The notes: generated by a model from the letters alone, not told the origin. Shown: positions 26,563 through 36,024, numbered from the stretch's first letter. The stretch is DNA of 64,000 bases from Bacillus sp. EB600 (GCF_024494385.1 NZ_JAEVLT010000007.1:62001-126000), one strand, 5' to 3'. Program-made: numbers and translations.

Positions 26563-27351
26563 GTGGAACAAGAGAAAAAAGTTTATTTGAAGATAGAAGA
26601 GGAAGTAGGTACAATCTATATTAATCGTCCAGAAAAACGGAATGCACTTTCATTGGATATGTGGAAAGGTCTTATACAACTTGTTAATGAATGCAATGAG
26701 AATCCAAATGTGAAAATAATTGTTTTTCGAAGCAGCAGTCCGACAGCATTTTCTGCAGGTGCTGATATCAGTGAATTCAGCACGATTCGCTCCACGGAGG
26801 AAGGCGCTGCTGAATATAATGACATTACGATGATATTAGAAGAGAAGATAGCCAACTGTTTAAAACCAAGTATCGCTATGATCCAAGGCTTTTGTGTTGG
26901 GGGTGGCTGTGAAATTGCGGTAGCATGTGATTTCCGTTTTTCTGATTCTTCAGGGGTATTTGGAATTACGCCTGCTAAGTTAGGACTTGTTTATAACACA
27001 CCTGGGACTAAAAATGTAGTCGATCTTGTGGGGCCATCTAAAGCAAAAGATATCCTATTGACCGGCCGTTTGCTATCTGCTGAAGAAGCTCTTAATATTG
27101 GTCTGATTGATCGAATTATTGATTCTGAGACGATTGAAGAAGAAACCTATCAATATGCAAAATTAATTAGTAACAACGCTCAATTTGCAGTGCGTAATTC
27201 AAAACGAATCATTAATGAAGTATTAAAAGGTGCTGTAGAGGATTCGGAAGAAACTGCCCAAATTATCCTTGAGTCTTTTACATCTAGTGATTATAAAGAA
27301 GGCGTAAAAGCGTTTTTAGAAAAAAGAAAACCAAAATTTACTTATCGATAA
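26563..27351 (+). CDS. Enoyl-CoA hydratase/isomerase (crotonase) family protein
   Basis: A 262-residue crotonase. The oxyanion-hole segments FSAGADISEF and GFCVGGGCEIAVACDF are present. The first catalytic glutamate is kept (E117 in GGGCE), but the second, normally in a PE(I/V)xLG motif, is alanine (A138 in ITPAKLGL). It may therefore be an isomerase, decarboxylase or thioester hydrolase rather than a simple hydratase. GGGGGG lies ten bases before the GTG at 26563, preferred over a TTG at 26542. It is first in an operon with an amidohydrolase and a GntR regulator. Confidence 0.85.
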   Translation: MEQEKKVYLKIEEEVGTIYINRPEKRNALSLDMWKGLIQLVNECNENPNVKIIVFRSSSPTAFSAGADISEFSTIRSTEEGAAEYNDITMILEEKIANCLKPSIAMIQGFCVGGGCEIAVACDFRFSDSSGVFGITPAKLGLVYNTPGTKNVVDLVGPSKAKDILLTGRLLSAEEALNIGLIDRIIDSETIEEETYQYAKLISNNAQFAVRNSKRIINEVLKGAVEDSEETAQIILESFTSSDYKEGVKAFLEKRKPKFTYR

Positions 27352-27516
27352 TAAAACAATTAAGCCCATGTGTGAAGTTGTACCTGCACCTGGGCAAAAC
27401 TTCTATTTACACGGACATGTACGATTCTGAACTTTAGTTCAAAGTTTTTGTAACATAAATTTTGTCATTTAATCTTTTTTGAAGGAACTTATCTTAATTA
27501 TAGAAAGAGTGAAAAC

Positions 27517-28518
27517 ATGATTATCGATATTCATACTCATTTTGTACCTGAAAAACTACCAAATATGTTAAATCGGGTAGGGGGGGATAAATGGCCAGTT
27601 ATTCAATGTGTATGTGGACAGCCAAACCATAGACATGTCATGATTTCAGGGGAAAACTTCCGTACGATCACTGACGAATCTTGGAGCCCGCAGAGGCGTA
27701 TTGCAGATATGGATCAGGAAAATGTTGATATTCAGGTCGTGTCACCAATGCCACAGCTTTTGTCTTATTGGTTTAATGCACAGGATACATTGGATTTTTC
27801 CAGATACATCAATGAACAATTATCCGTTGCCATAGCTGAAAAACCAAATCGTTTTAATGGATTAGGAATGGTTCCTCTTCAAGACCCGGAATTAGCTGCA
27901 AAAGAACTTGGACGTTTGAAAAAGAATTATGGACTGCTTGGCGTTGAAGTTGGTACAAATATTAATGGTAAATCTATTGGAGACCCTTTTTTTGAACCAT
28001 TTTTTGCGGAAGCAGAAGCACAGGGAATGGTCATTTTTATCCATGCCTTACATCCGCAAGGAAACGAAAGATTTATTGGGGCACCATTTGTAAATAACTT
28101 AGTTGGTTTTCCTACCGAAAATGGTTTGGCTATCTCATCCTTAATAACCGGTGGTCTATTAGAAAAACACCCTAATTTAAAAATCGTTTCTAGTCATGGA
28201 GGAGGTTCTTTTTCTGCTATCCTTCCTAGATTGAATCAGGGGTGGAAAATCAATCAACCATTTAGGGAATTTTGTCCAAAACCACCGAGTTACTATGCTC
28301 AAAAGATCTATTACGATACACTTGTTTATGATGTGAAAACGGTAAAATATTTAATAGACCTATATGGGTCTACTCAATTAATTGTTGGTTCTGATTATCC
28401 TTATGTGATAAAAGAAGAATATCCGGGTCATTGGATTGATGATTTAGAAGTGACACAAGAGATAAAAGATCAATTAAAGTATAAAAATGCATTACGCTTA
28501 TTAGATATTGAAATATAG
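27517..28518 (+). CDS. Amidohydrolase-2 family protein (ACMSD-like decarboxylase)
   Basis: A 333-residue TIM-barrel metal-dependent enzyme. It has the HTHF metal motif at residues 6-9, the histidine in MVIFIHALHPQG, the SHGGGSF segment and the metal aspartate in IVGSDYPYV. These match the ACMSD branch, whose members decarboxylate 2-amino-3-carboxymuconate semialdehyde, gamma-resorcylate or 5-carboxyvanillate. Next to a ring-cleavage pathway, removal of a carboxyl from a ring or meta-cleavage product is the natural role; this is inference. It lies between the crotonase and gntR on the same strand. Confidence 0.85.
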   Translation: MIIDIHTHFVPEKLPNMLNRVGGDKWPVIQCVCGQPNHRHVMISGENFRTITDESWSPQRRIADMDQENVDIQVVSPMPQLLSYWFNAQDTLDFSRYINEQLSVAIAEKPNRFNGLGMVPLQDPELAAKELGRLKKNYGLLGVEVGTNINGKSIGDPFFEPFFAEAEAQGMVIFIHALHPQGNERFIGAPFVNNLVGFPTENGLAISSLITGGLLEKHPNLKIVSSHGGGSFSAILPRLNQGWKINQPFREFCPKPPSYYAQKIYYDTLVYDVKTVKYLIDLYGSTQLIVGSDYPYVIKEEYPGHWIDDLEVTQEIKDQLKYKNALRLLDIEI

Positions 28519-28617
28519 TCGCAAACCTAGGGTACTTAGCTTGTAAAATAAAAGATAGTAATAATTTAACTATTCAATAATTTTGAATTGTTCATGAGTC
28601 TTTTGGGAGGAGCTACA

Positions 28618-29292
28618 ATGGCGGAATACAAGATTGATAATAATGCTATATCAAATATTATCATGGAAGATATTGTGAATGATATTATCCTTGGCAAATT
28701 AAAACCAGGAGATAAGCTGATTGAGGCAAAATATGCTGAAAAATTTGGTGTAAGCAGAGCACCTATTCGTGAAGCATTTAATACGTTAACAATCGAAGGG
28801 ATTGTTGTGAAAGTTCCTCGAAAAGAAACGGTTGTAAAAGGATATACCAACGAAGAAATTTGGGATCTTGTGAGAATAAGAAAGTTTTTAGAAGACCTGG
28901 CTTTTGAGAAGGTAGTCACTAATACTCGGCTCACAAATTTGGTCCATGATTTAAAAAATATTGAAAGTAAAATGGATATGTTTAATACAAAAGATTATGC
29001 AAAATTGAACCAGGAATTCCATTTACGGATCATAAGCGAAAGTGAAAGTGATGTACTTATTGCTATGTATACTAGGATGGCAAGATTATTATTGTCACTT
29101 CAGTTAGTAGCAATAATGGAAACGAAGAATTTAAGCAATTCACACGAAGAGCATAAAAATATTATTCTAATGTTAGAACAAGGAAATATCCTTGAGGCAC
29201 AAAAAGTATTAAATCAACATAATGAAGCTTTCTTACAAAATATCAAAAACCATTTATTGAAGAAGGAAAATGAAATTTTCCAACAGAACTAG
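28618..29292 (+). CDS. GntR family regulator, FCD (FadR) subfamily
   Basis: A 224-residue regulator. The winged helix has GKLKPGDKLIEAKYAEKFGV and SRAPIREAFNTLTIEGIV. The C-terminal FCD domain has the usual metal-site residues spread over LNQEFHLRI, EEHKNI and LNQHNEAF, suggesting a carboxylic acid or acyl-CoA ligand. GGGAGGAGC precedes the ATG at 28618; an upstream in-frame ATG at 28588 has no such site. The palindrome ATTGTCGACAAT before its own operon and before six other island promoters has the TTGTxxACAA shape typical of GntR operators. It is therefore the likely repressor of the island. Confidence 0.92.
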   Translation: MAEYKIDNNAISNIIMEDIVNDIILGKLKPGDKLIEAKYAEKFGVSRAPIREAFNTLTIEGIVVKVPRKETVVKGYTNEEIWDLVRIRKFLEDLAFEKVVTNTRLTNLVHDLKNIESKMDMFNTKDYAKLNQEFHLRIISESESDVLIAMYTRMARLLLSLQLVAIMETKNLSNSHEEHKNIILMLEQGNILEAQKVLNQHNEAFLQNIKNHLLKKENEIFQQN

Positions 29293-29309
29293 CTAAAAGC
29301 GGAAGATGT

Positions 29310-29343
29310 ACCGGCAAACATTTGTTTAATTTGCCGGTTTTTA
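29310..29343 (+). terminator. Intrinsic terminator after gntR-type gene
   Basis: ACCGGCAAA (29310-29318) pairs with TTTGCCGGT (29330-29338), followed by TTTTATA. Confidence 0.8.
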
Positions 29344-29393
29344 TAGGGAAAAAACAGTCTGAAAATTTAAGTAAATTAAATTTTCTAAAAATA

Positions 29394-29486
29394 TTGACAT
29401 ATGTTTGAGCAGTACTTATAATTTAATTAAAGTAATGATTGTCGACAATCAACAAATACTCAGATCATTATTTGTAAGCGCTATAA
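29394..29486 (+). promoter_or_regulatory. Consensus promoter, GntR palindrome and cre box of the second dioxygenase operon
   Basis: TTGACA (29394-29399), a 17-bp spacer and TATAAT (29417-29422) match the sigma-A consensus exactly. ATTGTCGACAAT lies at 29438-29449. TGTAAGCGCTATAA at 29473-29486 resembles a CcpA cre box (last bases differ). A perfect promoter held off by a downstream repressor site fits an inducible operon. Confidence 0.75.
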
Positions 29487-29548
29487 TCCAATAGCTAAAA
29501 CTAAAAACAGCAAATCTATTCTATCGAATAGTAGAAAGCGAGGAAAAA

Positions 29549-30427
29549 ATGAATTCTATTTGGAATAATTTCATCGGCCACGAAGTGAAGCAATCTTTTT
29601 ATCAAGCAGGGAATATTCGTACAAGAGCCATAGAAGCTGGTCAAGGGGAACCGTTAATTTTCTTACATGGAACTGGAGGGCACGCTGAAGCTTACTCTAG
29701 AAACATCATAGCTCACGCTGAATATTTCCATGTTTATTCAATAGATATGATTGGCCATGGTTTTACTGATAAACCTGATAACATCGTTTACAATCTTGAT
29801 ACTTATGTTCAGCATCTAAGAGATTTTGTTGAGGCCATTGGGGCAACAAAGGTCAATATTTCTGGTGAATCGCTTGGCGGACAGGTAGCGATCATGTTTG
29901 CCTATAAATATCCTGAATTAGTAAATCGTATTGTCATTAACACAGGAATGATTGCACCAAGATCGGAACAAGGAATGAAGGAATTAAATGACATGTTAAC
30001 TAGAGCTAAAGGTGCTGCAACTACCATGTCAAAAGAAGCGGTGAAAAAGAGATTAGAGTGGCTAATGTATGATCCGAACGATGTCTCTGAAGAATTAATT
30101 GAGTTAAGACACTATATCTATAACCTACCAGGTGCTGCACAAATCATGTATAAAATTACTGAAGGTGTAATAAGCAATGAATCAACGGATAGAGACAATA
30201 GCTTCCTATCTGAAATTGAAACAGAAGCGTTAGTCTTTTGGTCAAACCATAATCCAGGTGCTTCTTGGGAAGAGGCTAAAGTTCATGCGCAAAAATTTCC
30301 AAATCACAAATTTTACTTAATGGAAAATGATGCAGCGCATTGGCCACAATGGGAGAATCCAGAGGAGTTTAATAAAGTTCATATTGATTTCTTAAGATTT
30401 GGAATTAAATCAAAGGTTTTAGGCTGA
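29549..30427 (+). CDS. Alpha/beta hydrolase, probable meta-cleavage product (C-C) hydrolase
   Basis: A 292-residue hydrolase of the BphD/XylF/CmtE type. The oxyanion motif HGTGGHAEAY is near residue 40, the nucleophile is S108 in SGESLGGQ, and the histidine is in NDAAHWPQWENPEEF near the C-terminus. It leads an operon with dioxygenase alpha and beta subunits, an extradiol dioxygenase and an SDR. This supports hydrolysis of the ring-fission product into a dienoate and a carboxylic acid. The acid product may feed the CoA-dependent genes downstream. Confidence 0.85.
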   Translation: MNSIWNNFIGHEVKQSFYQAGNIRTRAIEAGQGEPLIFLHGTGGHAEAYSRNIIAHAEYFHVYSIDMIGHGFTDKPDNIVYNLDTYVQHLRDFVEAIGATKVNISGESLGGQVAIMFAYKYPELVNRIVINTGMIAPRSEQGMKELNDMLTRAKGAATTMSKEAVKKRLEWLMYDPNDVSEELIELRHYIYNLPGAAQIMYKITEGVISNESTDRDNSFLSEIETEALVFWSNHNPGASWEEAKVHAQKFPNHKFYLMENDAAHWPQWENPEEFNKVHIDFLRFGIKSKVLG

Positions 30428-30454
30428 TTTAGAACATTTTAAGGGGAGATTATT

Positions 30455-31750
30455 GTGGGTCAGGATGTTAAAGTTGCGAATAAATATCTGAAAATAGACA
30501 GGGAGAAATGTATTTTTAATGTGCCACACAAAGCTTTTATTGATCAAGATATTTTTGAGAAAGAAAGAGATAGAATTTTTAATAAATGTTGGCTTTATCT
30601 AGGTCATGAGTCTGAGGTTGAAAAAGTAAACGAATACAAAACTCGTACTGTTGGTGGAAGACCACTAATCTTTAATAAAGATAGTAACGGACAAATCAAT
30701 GCATTCCTAAATGCTTGTCCACACCGTGGGGCAATGGTTTGCCGTGAACGTGAAGGAAACAGCAAAGTCTTCCGCTGCTTCTATCATGCATGGACTTTTA
30801 ATAATAAAGGGGAATTAGCAGGAACTCCAGATGGAAAAAATGGTTATTCTGAAGACCACAACGCAGATGGTTCCAAGAACTTAATCAAAGTTCCAAGATT
30901 AGAAAGCTATCGCGGATTTATTTTTGTTAATTTCGACAAGGATGCTATGGGCTTAGAAGATTATCTTGCGGGTGCTAAAGAATATATCGATTTGGTGGCT
31001 GACCAGTCAGAAATCGGCATGGAAATTGTTCATGGAACACAAGATTACAGTGTGAGAGCGAACTGGAAGCTTCTTTCTGAAAATAGTGCCGATGGTTATC
31101 ATGCTCTACCTACACACAAAACTTATTTTGAATATGTTATCGAAACAAATGAAATCAAATACGACAAAAATAAAGAAGATTTAAGTATTGCAAGAGATTT
31201 AGGAAATGGACATGTGGTAACGGAAAAAGCAGGTATGTATCCTTGGGGACGTCCAGTTGCTAAATGGATCCCTGCCTGGGGAGAAGATGGAAAGAAAGAA
31301 ATTGATGCTATTAGACAACGTCTAGTTGACCGTTTTGGTGAAGAGAGAGCGAAGAGAATTGCTGAACATGATTTTAACATGATTATCTTCCCTAACCTTG
31401 TTATTAACAATATTATGGCTGTCACCGTTCGAACATTTTATCCAAAATCACCAACATATATGGAAGCAACTCAATGGGCAATTGGTCCAAAAGAGGAAGA
31501 TCGGAAGCTTAGACATCGCCGTTTGGATAACTACTTAGAATTCCTGGGACCAGGAGGCTTTGCTACACCGGATGATAATGAAGCACTTGAATTGTGCCAT
31601 AGAGGCTATGAAGCTACTAATGGTGAAGGCTGGAATGATCTATCAAAAGGTATGCATAAGGAATTAAGAGGAGAAACTCCAAAGAACTATGATGAATACC
31701 ATATGCGTGCATTTTGGGTTCAATGGGAAAAAATGTTGACAAAAGAATAA
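30455..31750 (+). CDS. Aromatic ring-hydroxylating dioxygenase, alpha subunit (system 2)
   Basis: A 431-residue Rieske oxygenase large subunit, clearly paralogous to the one at 5797. Rieske ligands are C88, H90, C108 and H111. The iron site is H216 and H221, with bridging D213 in ENSADGYHALPTH. GTG start preceded by AAGGGGAG. It is the second gene of the five-gene operon and would form the cis-dihydrodiol of an aromatic acid. Again no reductase or ferredoxin gene is adjacent. Confidence 0.92.
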   Translation: MGQDVKVANKYLKIDREKCIFNVPHKAFIDQDIFEKERDRIFNKCWLYLGHESEVEKVNEYKTRTVGGRPLIFNKDSNGQINAFLNACPHRGAMVCREREGNSKVFRCFYHAWTFNNKGELAGTPDGKNGYSEDHNADGSKNLIKVPRLESYRGFIFVNFDKDAMGLEDYLAGAKEYIDLVADQSEIGMEIVHGTQDYSVRANWKLLSENSADGYHALPTHKTYFEYVIETNEIKYDKNKEDLSIARDLGNGHVVTEKAGMYPWGRPVAKWIPAWGEDGKKEIDAIRQRLVDRFGEERAKRIAEHDFNMIIFPNLVINNIMAVTVRTFYPKSPTYMEATQWAIGPKEEDRKLRHRRLDNYLEFLGPGGFATPDDNEALELCHRGYEATNGEGWNDLSKGMHKELRGETPKNYDEYHMRAFWVQWEKMLTKE

Positions 31751-31784
31751 AGGAATGAGCGAAGAAAGAAAGGAGTCGTGTTAA

Positions 31785-32276
31785 ATGACAGTTGCAAGCA
31801 CTGTATCTAAAGATTTAGTAGAAGAGTTTTTATATCAAGAGGCTGATCTTTTAGATGAATGGAAACTAATGGAATGGTCTGAATTATTCACTGAGGATGG
31901 TACCTATTTGGTGCCATCCACAGATATCCCGAATGGAGATCATGAAACAGAGCTATTTTTAATCGCTGATAATCATCATCGTTTAGTTCAACGAGCAAAA
32001 AGGTTACTTAAAAAAGAAGCGCATGTTGAATTTCCTCATTCTACTACACGCCATATGTACAGTAATATACGTGTTCACGATACGGTTGACGGGGTAACAT
32101 ATGTAACTTGTAATTTTTCAACATACCGAATCAAAAGGGAATTTATGGATAACTATGTAGGCCAAATCAAATTCAAGCTTGTTTTCAACGGGGAGAACAT
32201 TAAGATTCAACAAAAGAGAGTTGTTCTTGATTTGGCTGCACTAAGACCACAAGGGAAAGTAAGTATTATTCTATAA
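31785..32276 (+). CDS. Aromatic ring-hydroxylating dioxygenase, beta subunit (system 2)
   Basis: A 163-residue NTF2-like small subunit, parallel to the one at 7112 (EEFLYQEADLLDEWKLMEWS at the start, RPQGKVSIIL at the end). It packs with the alpha subunit in the hexamer. GAAAGGAG precedes the ATG. Confidence 0.9.
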   Translation: MTVASTVSKDLVEEFLYQEADLLDEWKLMEWSELFTEDGTYLVPSTDIPNGDHETELFLIADNHHRLVQRAKRLLKKEAHVEFPHSTTRHMYSNIRVHDTVDGVTYVTCNFSTYRIKREFMDNYVGQIKFKLVFNGENIKIQQKRVVLDLAALRPQGKVSIIL

Positions 32277-32300
32277 ATTTAGTAGAAGGGGTAGAGTGGG

Positions 32301-33221
32301 ATGATTAGATATAGAAAATTAGGGTATGTTGCATTGAATGTATCCGATCTTGAACAATCAAAAGAATTTTATACCAAAATGGTTGGGTTAGAGTGTGTTT
32401 CAGCTAAAGAAAATGAACCAGTTTTTTTGAGATGTACCAGTGATCACCATAATGTCATTCTATATCAAACAGATAGGGAGCCTGGCCTTAAACGAATTGG
32501 TTTTGAACTAGAAAGTGATGAACAAATTGAAATCGCATTCAAACATTTTCAAGAACATGGTTTAGAACCTTATTACATTGATGAGGAAGAACAAAGTTTA
32601 TTAAAGCAAACAAAAACGTTCCGTTTTACTGAACCTTACTCAGGAGCAACATTAGAATTTTACAATTATCAATATCATCTTCCTCATGAATTCAAAAATG
32701 AAATTACGAAATTTGAAACTTTAAGTCATGTTGTTATAAAAGTACCAGAATACGAAAAAGCCGTTAAGTTTTATAGAGAAGTGGTAAATTTTAAAGTATC
32801 AGATATGGTTGGTAATGGTATTACCTTCATGCGTTGTTTCCCAAATCCATACCATCATTCTTTTGCAGTGGCAAACGGAACAAAACCACAGTTACATCAC
32901 ATTGCTTTTAAAGTAGTAGATATTAATGATATTGGTATTGGTAGAACTAGAATGGCGAACAATGATATTCCAATTGTTCATGGACCAGGACGTCATTTGC
33001 CTTCTGGAAGTATTTTCCTTTATTTCCTTGATCCAGATAAATTAACGGTTGAATTCACGATGGGGATGGAAGCATTTCCTGAAGAAGATCCTCGTAAACC
33101 ACGGTATTTACAGCCTCATATTGAATCAATTGACATTTGGGGAACAGTGCCAGATCCAAGAAAGGCTGCATTTGGAAGTGTTGAAAATTTAAAAGAGATT
33201 AATAGTGCAATAAAAAATTAA
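32301..33221 (+). CDS. Extradiol ring-cleavage dioxygenase, VOC superfamily (system 2)
   Basis: A 306-residue paralogue of the protein at 7619, with the same two-module layout (LGYVALNVSDLEQS; LSHVVIKVPEYEKA). The metal ligands are the histidine of LSHVV, one of the pair in QLHHIAF and the glutamate in LTVEFTMGME. PYHHSFAV carries the second-sphere histidines. It should cleave the catechol formed by the SDR encoded next. The two extradiol enzymes have the same C-terminal PRKPxYL motif, so they may act on similar substrates. Confidence 0.9.
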   Translation: MIRYRKLGYVALNVSDLEQSKEFYTKMVGLECVSAKENEPVFLRCTSDHHNVILYQTDREPGLKRIGFELESDEQIEIAFKHFQEHGLEPYYIDEEEQSLLKQTKTFRFTEPYSGATLEFYNYQYHLPHEFKNEITKFETLSHVVIKVPEYEKAVKFYREVVNFKVSDMVGNGITFMRCFPNPYHHSFAVANGTKPQLHHIAFKVVDINDIGIGRTRMANNDIPIVHGPGRHLPSGSIFLYFLDPDKLTVEFTMGMEAFPEEDPRKPRYLQPHIESIDIWGTVPDPRKAAFGSVENLKEINSAIKN

Positions 33222-33248
33222 TATAAGTCTATCAGGAGGAGCTAACAT

Positions 33249-34022
33249 ATGAATAGTAGCAAAAAGTTAGCAGGAAGATCAGCCATTGTTACAGGAGGTT
33301 CCAAAGGGATTGGGCTTGCCATTGCAAAAAGATTAGCAGAGGACGGAGCAGATGTCTTATTAGCAGCAACTTCTGATCCAGTTATAGAAAATGCAAAGAC
33401 AATCGCAGAAGAGTATAATGTCAAAGCGGACTATTATATTGGGGACCTTAGTAAAGAAGAACATGCCTATGCAATGGTAAATAAAGCAATCGAGAGCTTT
33501 GGAAAAGTGGATATTCTTGTTAATAATGCTGGTGGGGGTGTGATCCTACCATTTCTAGAACATACAGCTGAAACGTTGAAGACGACGCTTGATCGGAATT
33601 TGTGGACGACTATTTGGGGTTGTAAAGCCGTTCTTCCACATATGGTAGAAAAAGAGTATGGTAGAATTATTAACATCGGTGGAGATTCAGTTCGAAATGG
33701 TTTATGGAATCATGCCGGGTATAATGCAGCAAAAGGTGGAGTCCATGCAATTGTCACTGGACTTGCAAGGGAATTTGCTCAATATGACATTACAGCAAAC
33801 TGTGTTGCCCCTCCACAAGTATTAACAGATCGAAAATTAAAAGCAGATAATTTAAGAAGAATTGATGATGATTTGAACCAGAAGTTCAAAAGTATTATTC
33901 CAAAAGGAAGACCTGCAAATATGAGTGAAGTGGCCGCAGTCGTAAGCTTTTTAGCAGCTGATGAAGCTTCCTTTGTGACGGGCCAGGTAATTAGTGTAAA
34001 TGGTGGAAGTACGATGCTTTAA
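33249..34022 (+). CDS. SDR-family dehydrogenase, probable cis-dihydrodiol dehydrogenase
   Basis: A 257-residue short-chain dehydrogenase. The NAD(P) motif TGGSKGIGLAIA is at 16-27, NNAGGG at about 92-97 and the catalytic Tyr-Lys pair is in YNAAKGG. The end FVTGQVISVNGGSTML is classical. As the last gene after dioxygenase and extradiol genes it most likely rearomatises the dihydrodiol to a catechol. The first dioxygenase operon has no such gene, so this enzyme could serve both. Confidence 0.87.
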   Translation: MNSSKKLAGRSAIVTGGSKGIGLAIAKRLAEDGADVLLAATSDPVIENAKTIAEEYNVKADYYIGDLSKEEHAYAMVNKAIESFGKVDILVNNAGGGVILPFLEHTAETLKTTLDRNLWTTIWGCKAVLPHMVEKEYGRIINIGGDSVRNGLWNHAGYNAAKGGVHAIVTGLAREFAQYDITANCVAPPQVLTDRKLKADNLRRIDDDLNQKFKSIIPKGRPANMSEVAAVVSFLAADEASFVTGQVISVNGGSTML

Positions 34023-34136
34023 CACTAAGTTTTGCGAAACTGGAGTGGAATTTAAATTTTAATATCTGAAAATTCAAATAAAATAAAGGATTATGATTTA
34101 AAGTTAGATAATATTCTTTAAAGCCATGCTAAAATA

Positions 34137-34176
34137 CCGCCTGCCTTTAGCAGGTGGCTCTTCATCTTTTTTTACT
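34137..34176 (+). terminator. Possible terminator after second dioxygenase operon
   Basis: CCGCCTGC (34137-34144) pairs with GCAGGTGG (34150-34157). The T run starts ten bases later, so the terminator is imperfect. It lies in a 354-base spacer before the TRAP genes. Confidence 0.5.
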
Positions 34177-34332
34177 CTATTAACACTATATTCATAGTTT
34201 AAGTGATATTAACCATCCGATGACTAAAGATAGATCATTCAATTCAAAAGCTGTTCAGGACTTTATTCTACTATCACATTTAGAACTGTTAGGGGGGTGA
34301 ATATTTTTAAAAAAAACATTGTGTAATTTATT

Positions 34333-34346
34333 TGTAAGCGGTTGCT
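34333..34346 (+). promoter_or_regulatory. Candidate CcpA cre box before TRAP operon
   Basis: TGTAAGCGGTTGCT fits the cre pattern TGWAANCGNTNNCW and lies 31 bases before the dctP ATG, where binding would block transcription. No GntR palindrome was found in this promoter region. Confidence 0.5.
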
Positions 34347-34376
34347 TCCATATCCATATAAAAAGGGGAGAATTAA

Positions 34377-35459
34377 ATGAGAAAAAGCAGTTTATTAATT
34401 TCTATATTATTAATCATTGGATTACTACTTTCAGCCTGTGGAGGTCAAAAAACAACATCAGGGAGCGCGACATCAGGTAGTAAGAGTTCAGGAAGCAGCA
34501 AAGATCAAATTGTCATCAAAATGGCGGATCATTATCCTACAGGACATTTCTTACTGAAACCTACGGAGGACTTTCAAAAAAGAGCTATCGAACTATCACA
34601 TGGAAAAATTAAATTTGACTATTATCCAGGAGGACAACTTGGTTCAATCAACGAAATGGGGGGGCTTGTAAAAGATGGCGCAGTTGACTTAGGATATACT
34701 CTAGTCGCATCGGCTGGATTCCTCCCGTTAACTTCGGTTACATCACTTCCATCGGTACTTACTAACTCAACAGATGAAGGAACAGCCTTTGCACAGCTTT
34801 TGGATGGACCTTTAGCATCAGAATGGGAAAAGAATGGATTAAAACCAATATACAGCTTTGTGAACCCGCCTAATAGTATACTATCAACTAAAAAGAAGAT
34901 AACTTCAATTAATGATTTAAAAGGTTTAAAAGTTAGAGGCTCTGGTGGTGTTCTTAATTTTATTCCGGAAATATTTGGAGCTTCTGGTGTTTCGATCGGA
35001 GTAAATGATTTATATGAGAGCATGCAAAGGGGAGTTGCAGACGCAGCGTTATTTCCGATCTCGAGTGCACCATCCTATCATTTAAATGAAATGACAAAAT
35101 ATGTGCTGACAGGCACTAACTTTGGGGCAACAACTCAAGTTTATGCTATGAATCTAAAGAAATGGAACTCCTTACCAAAGGATGTTCAAGACGCATTAAT
35201 ACAAGCAGGTAAAGAAGCTACCGCAGCACATGCTAAACTTATGGACCAAAAAGAAAAGGAATCAATTGAAACGTTTAAAAAGGATGGTATACAGATCACA
35301 GAAGTAACTCCCGAACAGCACAAACAGATTTTGAAAAAAGTGGAACCAGTAGATAAACAATGGTTAGAAGGTATGAAACAAAAGGGAATTGATGGTACAA
35401 AAATATTACAAGACTATCGATCCATTACTGAAAAAGTATCTGAAAATAAAAAGAAGTAG
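34377..35459 (+). CDS. TRAP transporter substrate-binding lipoprotein (DctP/DctB family)
   Basis: A 360-residue solute-binding protein. The lipoprotein signal has the lipobox LLSACGG with C21 as acylation site, followed by a Ser/Gly/Lys linker. The mature part has the DctP features MADHYPTGHFL, KFDYYPGGQLGS and LKGLKVRGSGG. It would deliver an organic anion, probably an aromatic or small carboxylate, to the membrane subunits encoded next. Confidence 0.92.
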   Translation: MRKSSLLISILLIIGLLLSACGGQKTTSGSATSGSKSSGSSKDQIVIKMADHYPTGHFLLKPTEDFQKRAIELSHGKIKFDYYPGGQLGSINEMGGLVKDGAVDLGYTLVASAGFLPLTSVTSLPSVLTNSTDEGTAFAQLLDGPLASEWEKNGLKPIYSFVNPPNSILSTKKKITSINDLKGLKVRGSGGVLNFIPEIFGASGVSIGVNDLYESMQRGVADAALFPISSAPSYHLNEMTKYVLTGTNFGATTQVYAMNLKKWNSLPKDVQDALIQAGKEATAAHAKLMDQKEKESIETFKKDGIQITEVTPEQHKQILKKVEPVDKQWLEGMKQKGIDGTKILQDYRSITEKVSENKKK

Positions 35460-35471
35460 TGAGGAGGACCT

Positions 35472-35975
35472 ATGAAAGCTTTTGCTAATGCTGTCAACAA
35501 AATTGACCATTTTTTCTTCATACTGGCACAAATTATTCTTGTGATTACGATGCTATTCTCAGCACTGGATACCATTTTAAGGTATGTATCAAAGTCTCCG
35601 ATTGTTGGCGGTTACGAGATTATTTCTGAATATATGTTACCATACTTAGTATTTTTTGCGATTAGCTATGTTTTTAAACAAGGAGAACATGTTAGAGTAA
35701 CATTGTTAATTAGATTACTTTCTAGTAAAACTCGAGAGGTTTTAATGTTTATAACAAATTGCCTGAGTGTTTTGCTAATTGGTGTTTTAACCTATACCAC
35801 TTATGTTAAAACATTTAATGCATTCCAGGATGGTGAATATTCTTCAAATGTATTAGCTTACCCGTTATGGCCGGCATACGCAGTCTTAGTAGTCGGTTAT
35901 GGAATTCTTGCGATTCGAATAATCCTGACGATCATCAGGAAAGAGAATCCATATTTACAGTCAGAGGCAGAATAG
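35472..35975 (+). CDS. TRAP transporter small permease (DctQ)
   Basis: A 167-residue four-helix membrane protein starting 12 bases after dctP. Its family features are VITMLFSALDTILRYV in the first helix and EYMLPYLVFFAISYVFK in the second. The small subunit docks with DctM. Confidence 0.88.
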   Translation: MKAFANAVNKIDHFFFILAQIILVITMLFSALDTILRYVSKSPIVGGYEIISEYMLPYLVFFAISYVFKQGEHVRVTLLIRLLSSKTREVLMFITNCLSVLLIGVLTYTTYVKTFNAFQDGEYSSNVLAYPLWPAYAVLVVGYGILAIRIILTIIRKENPYLQSEAE

Positions 35976-36024
35976 TTTCTAACAATATCCTTTTTATTCG
36001 AATTAGCTGAGTGGAGGTTAAAAT

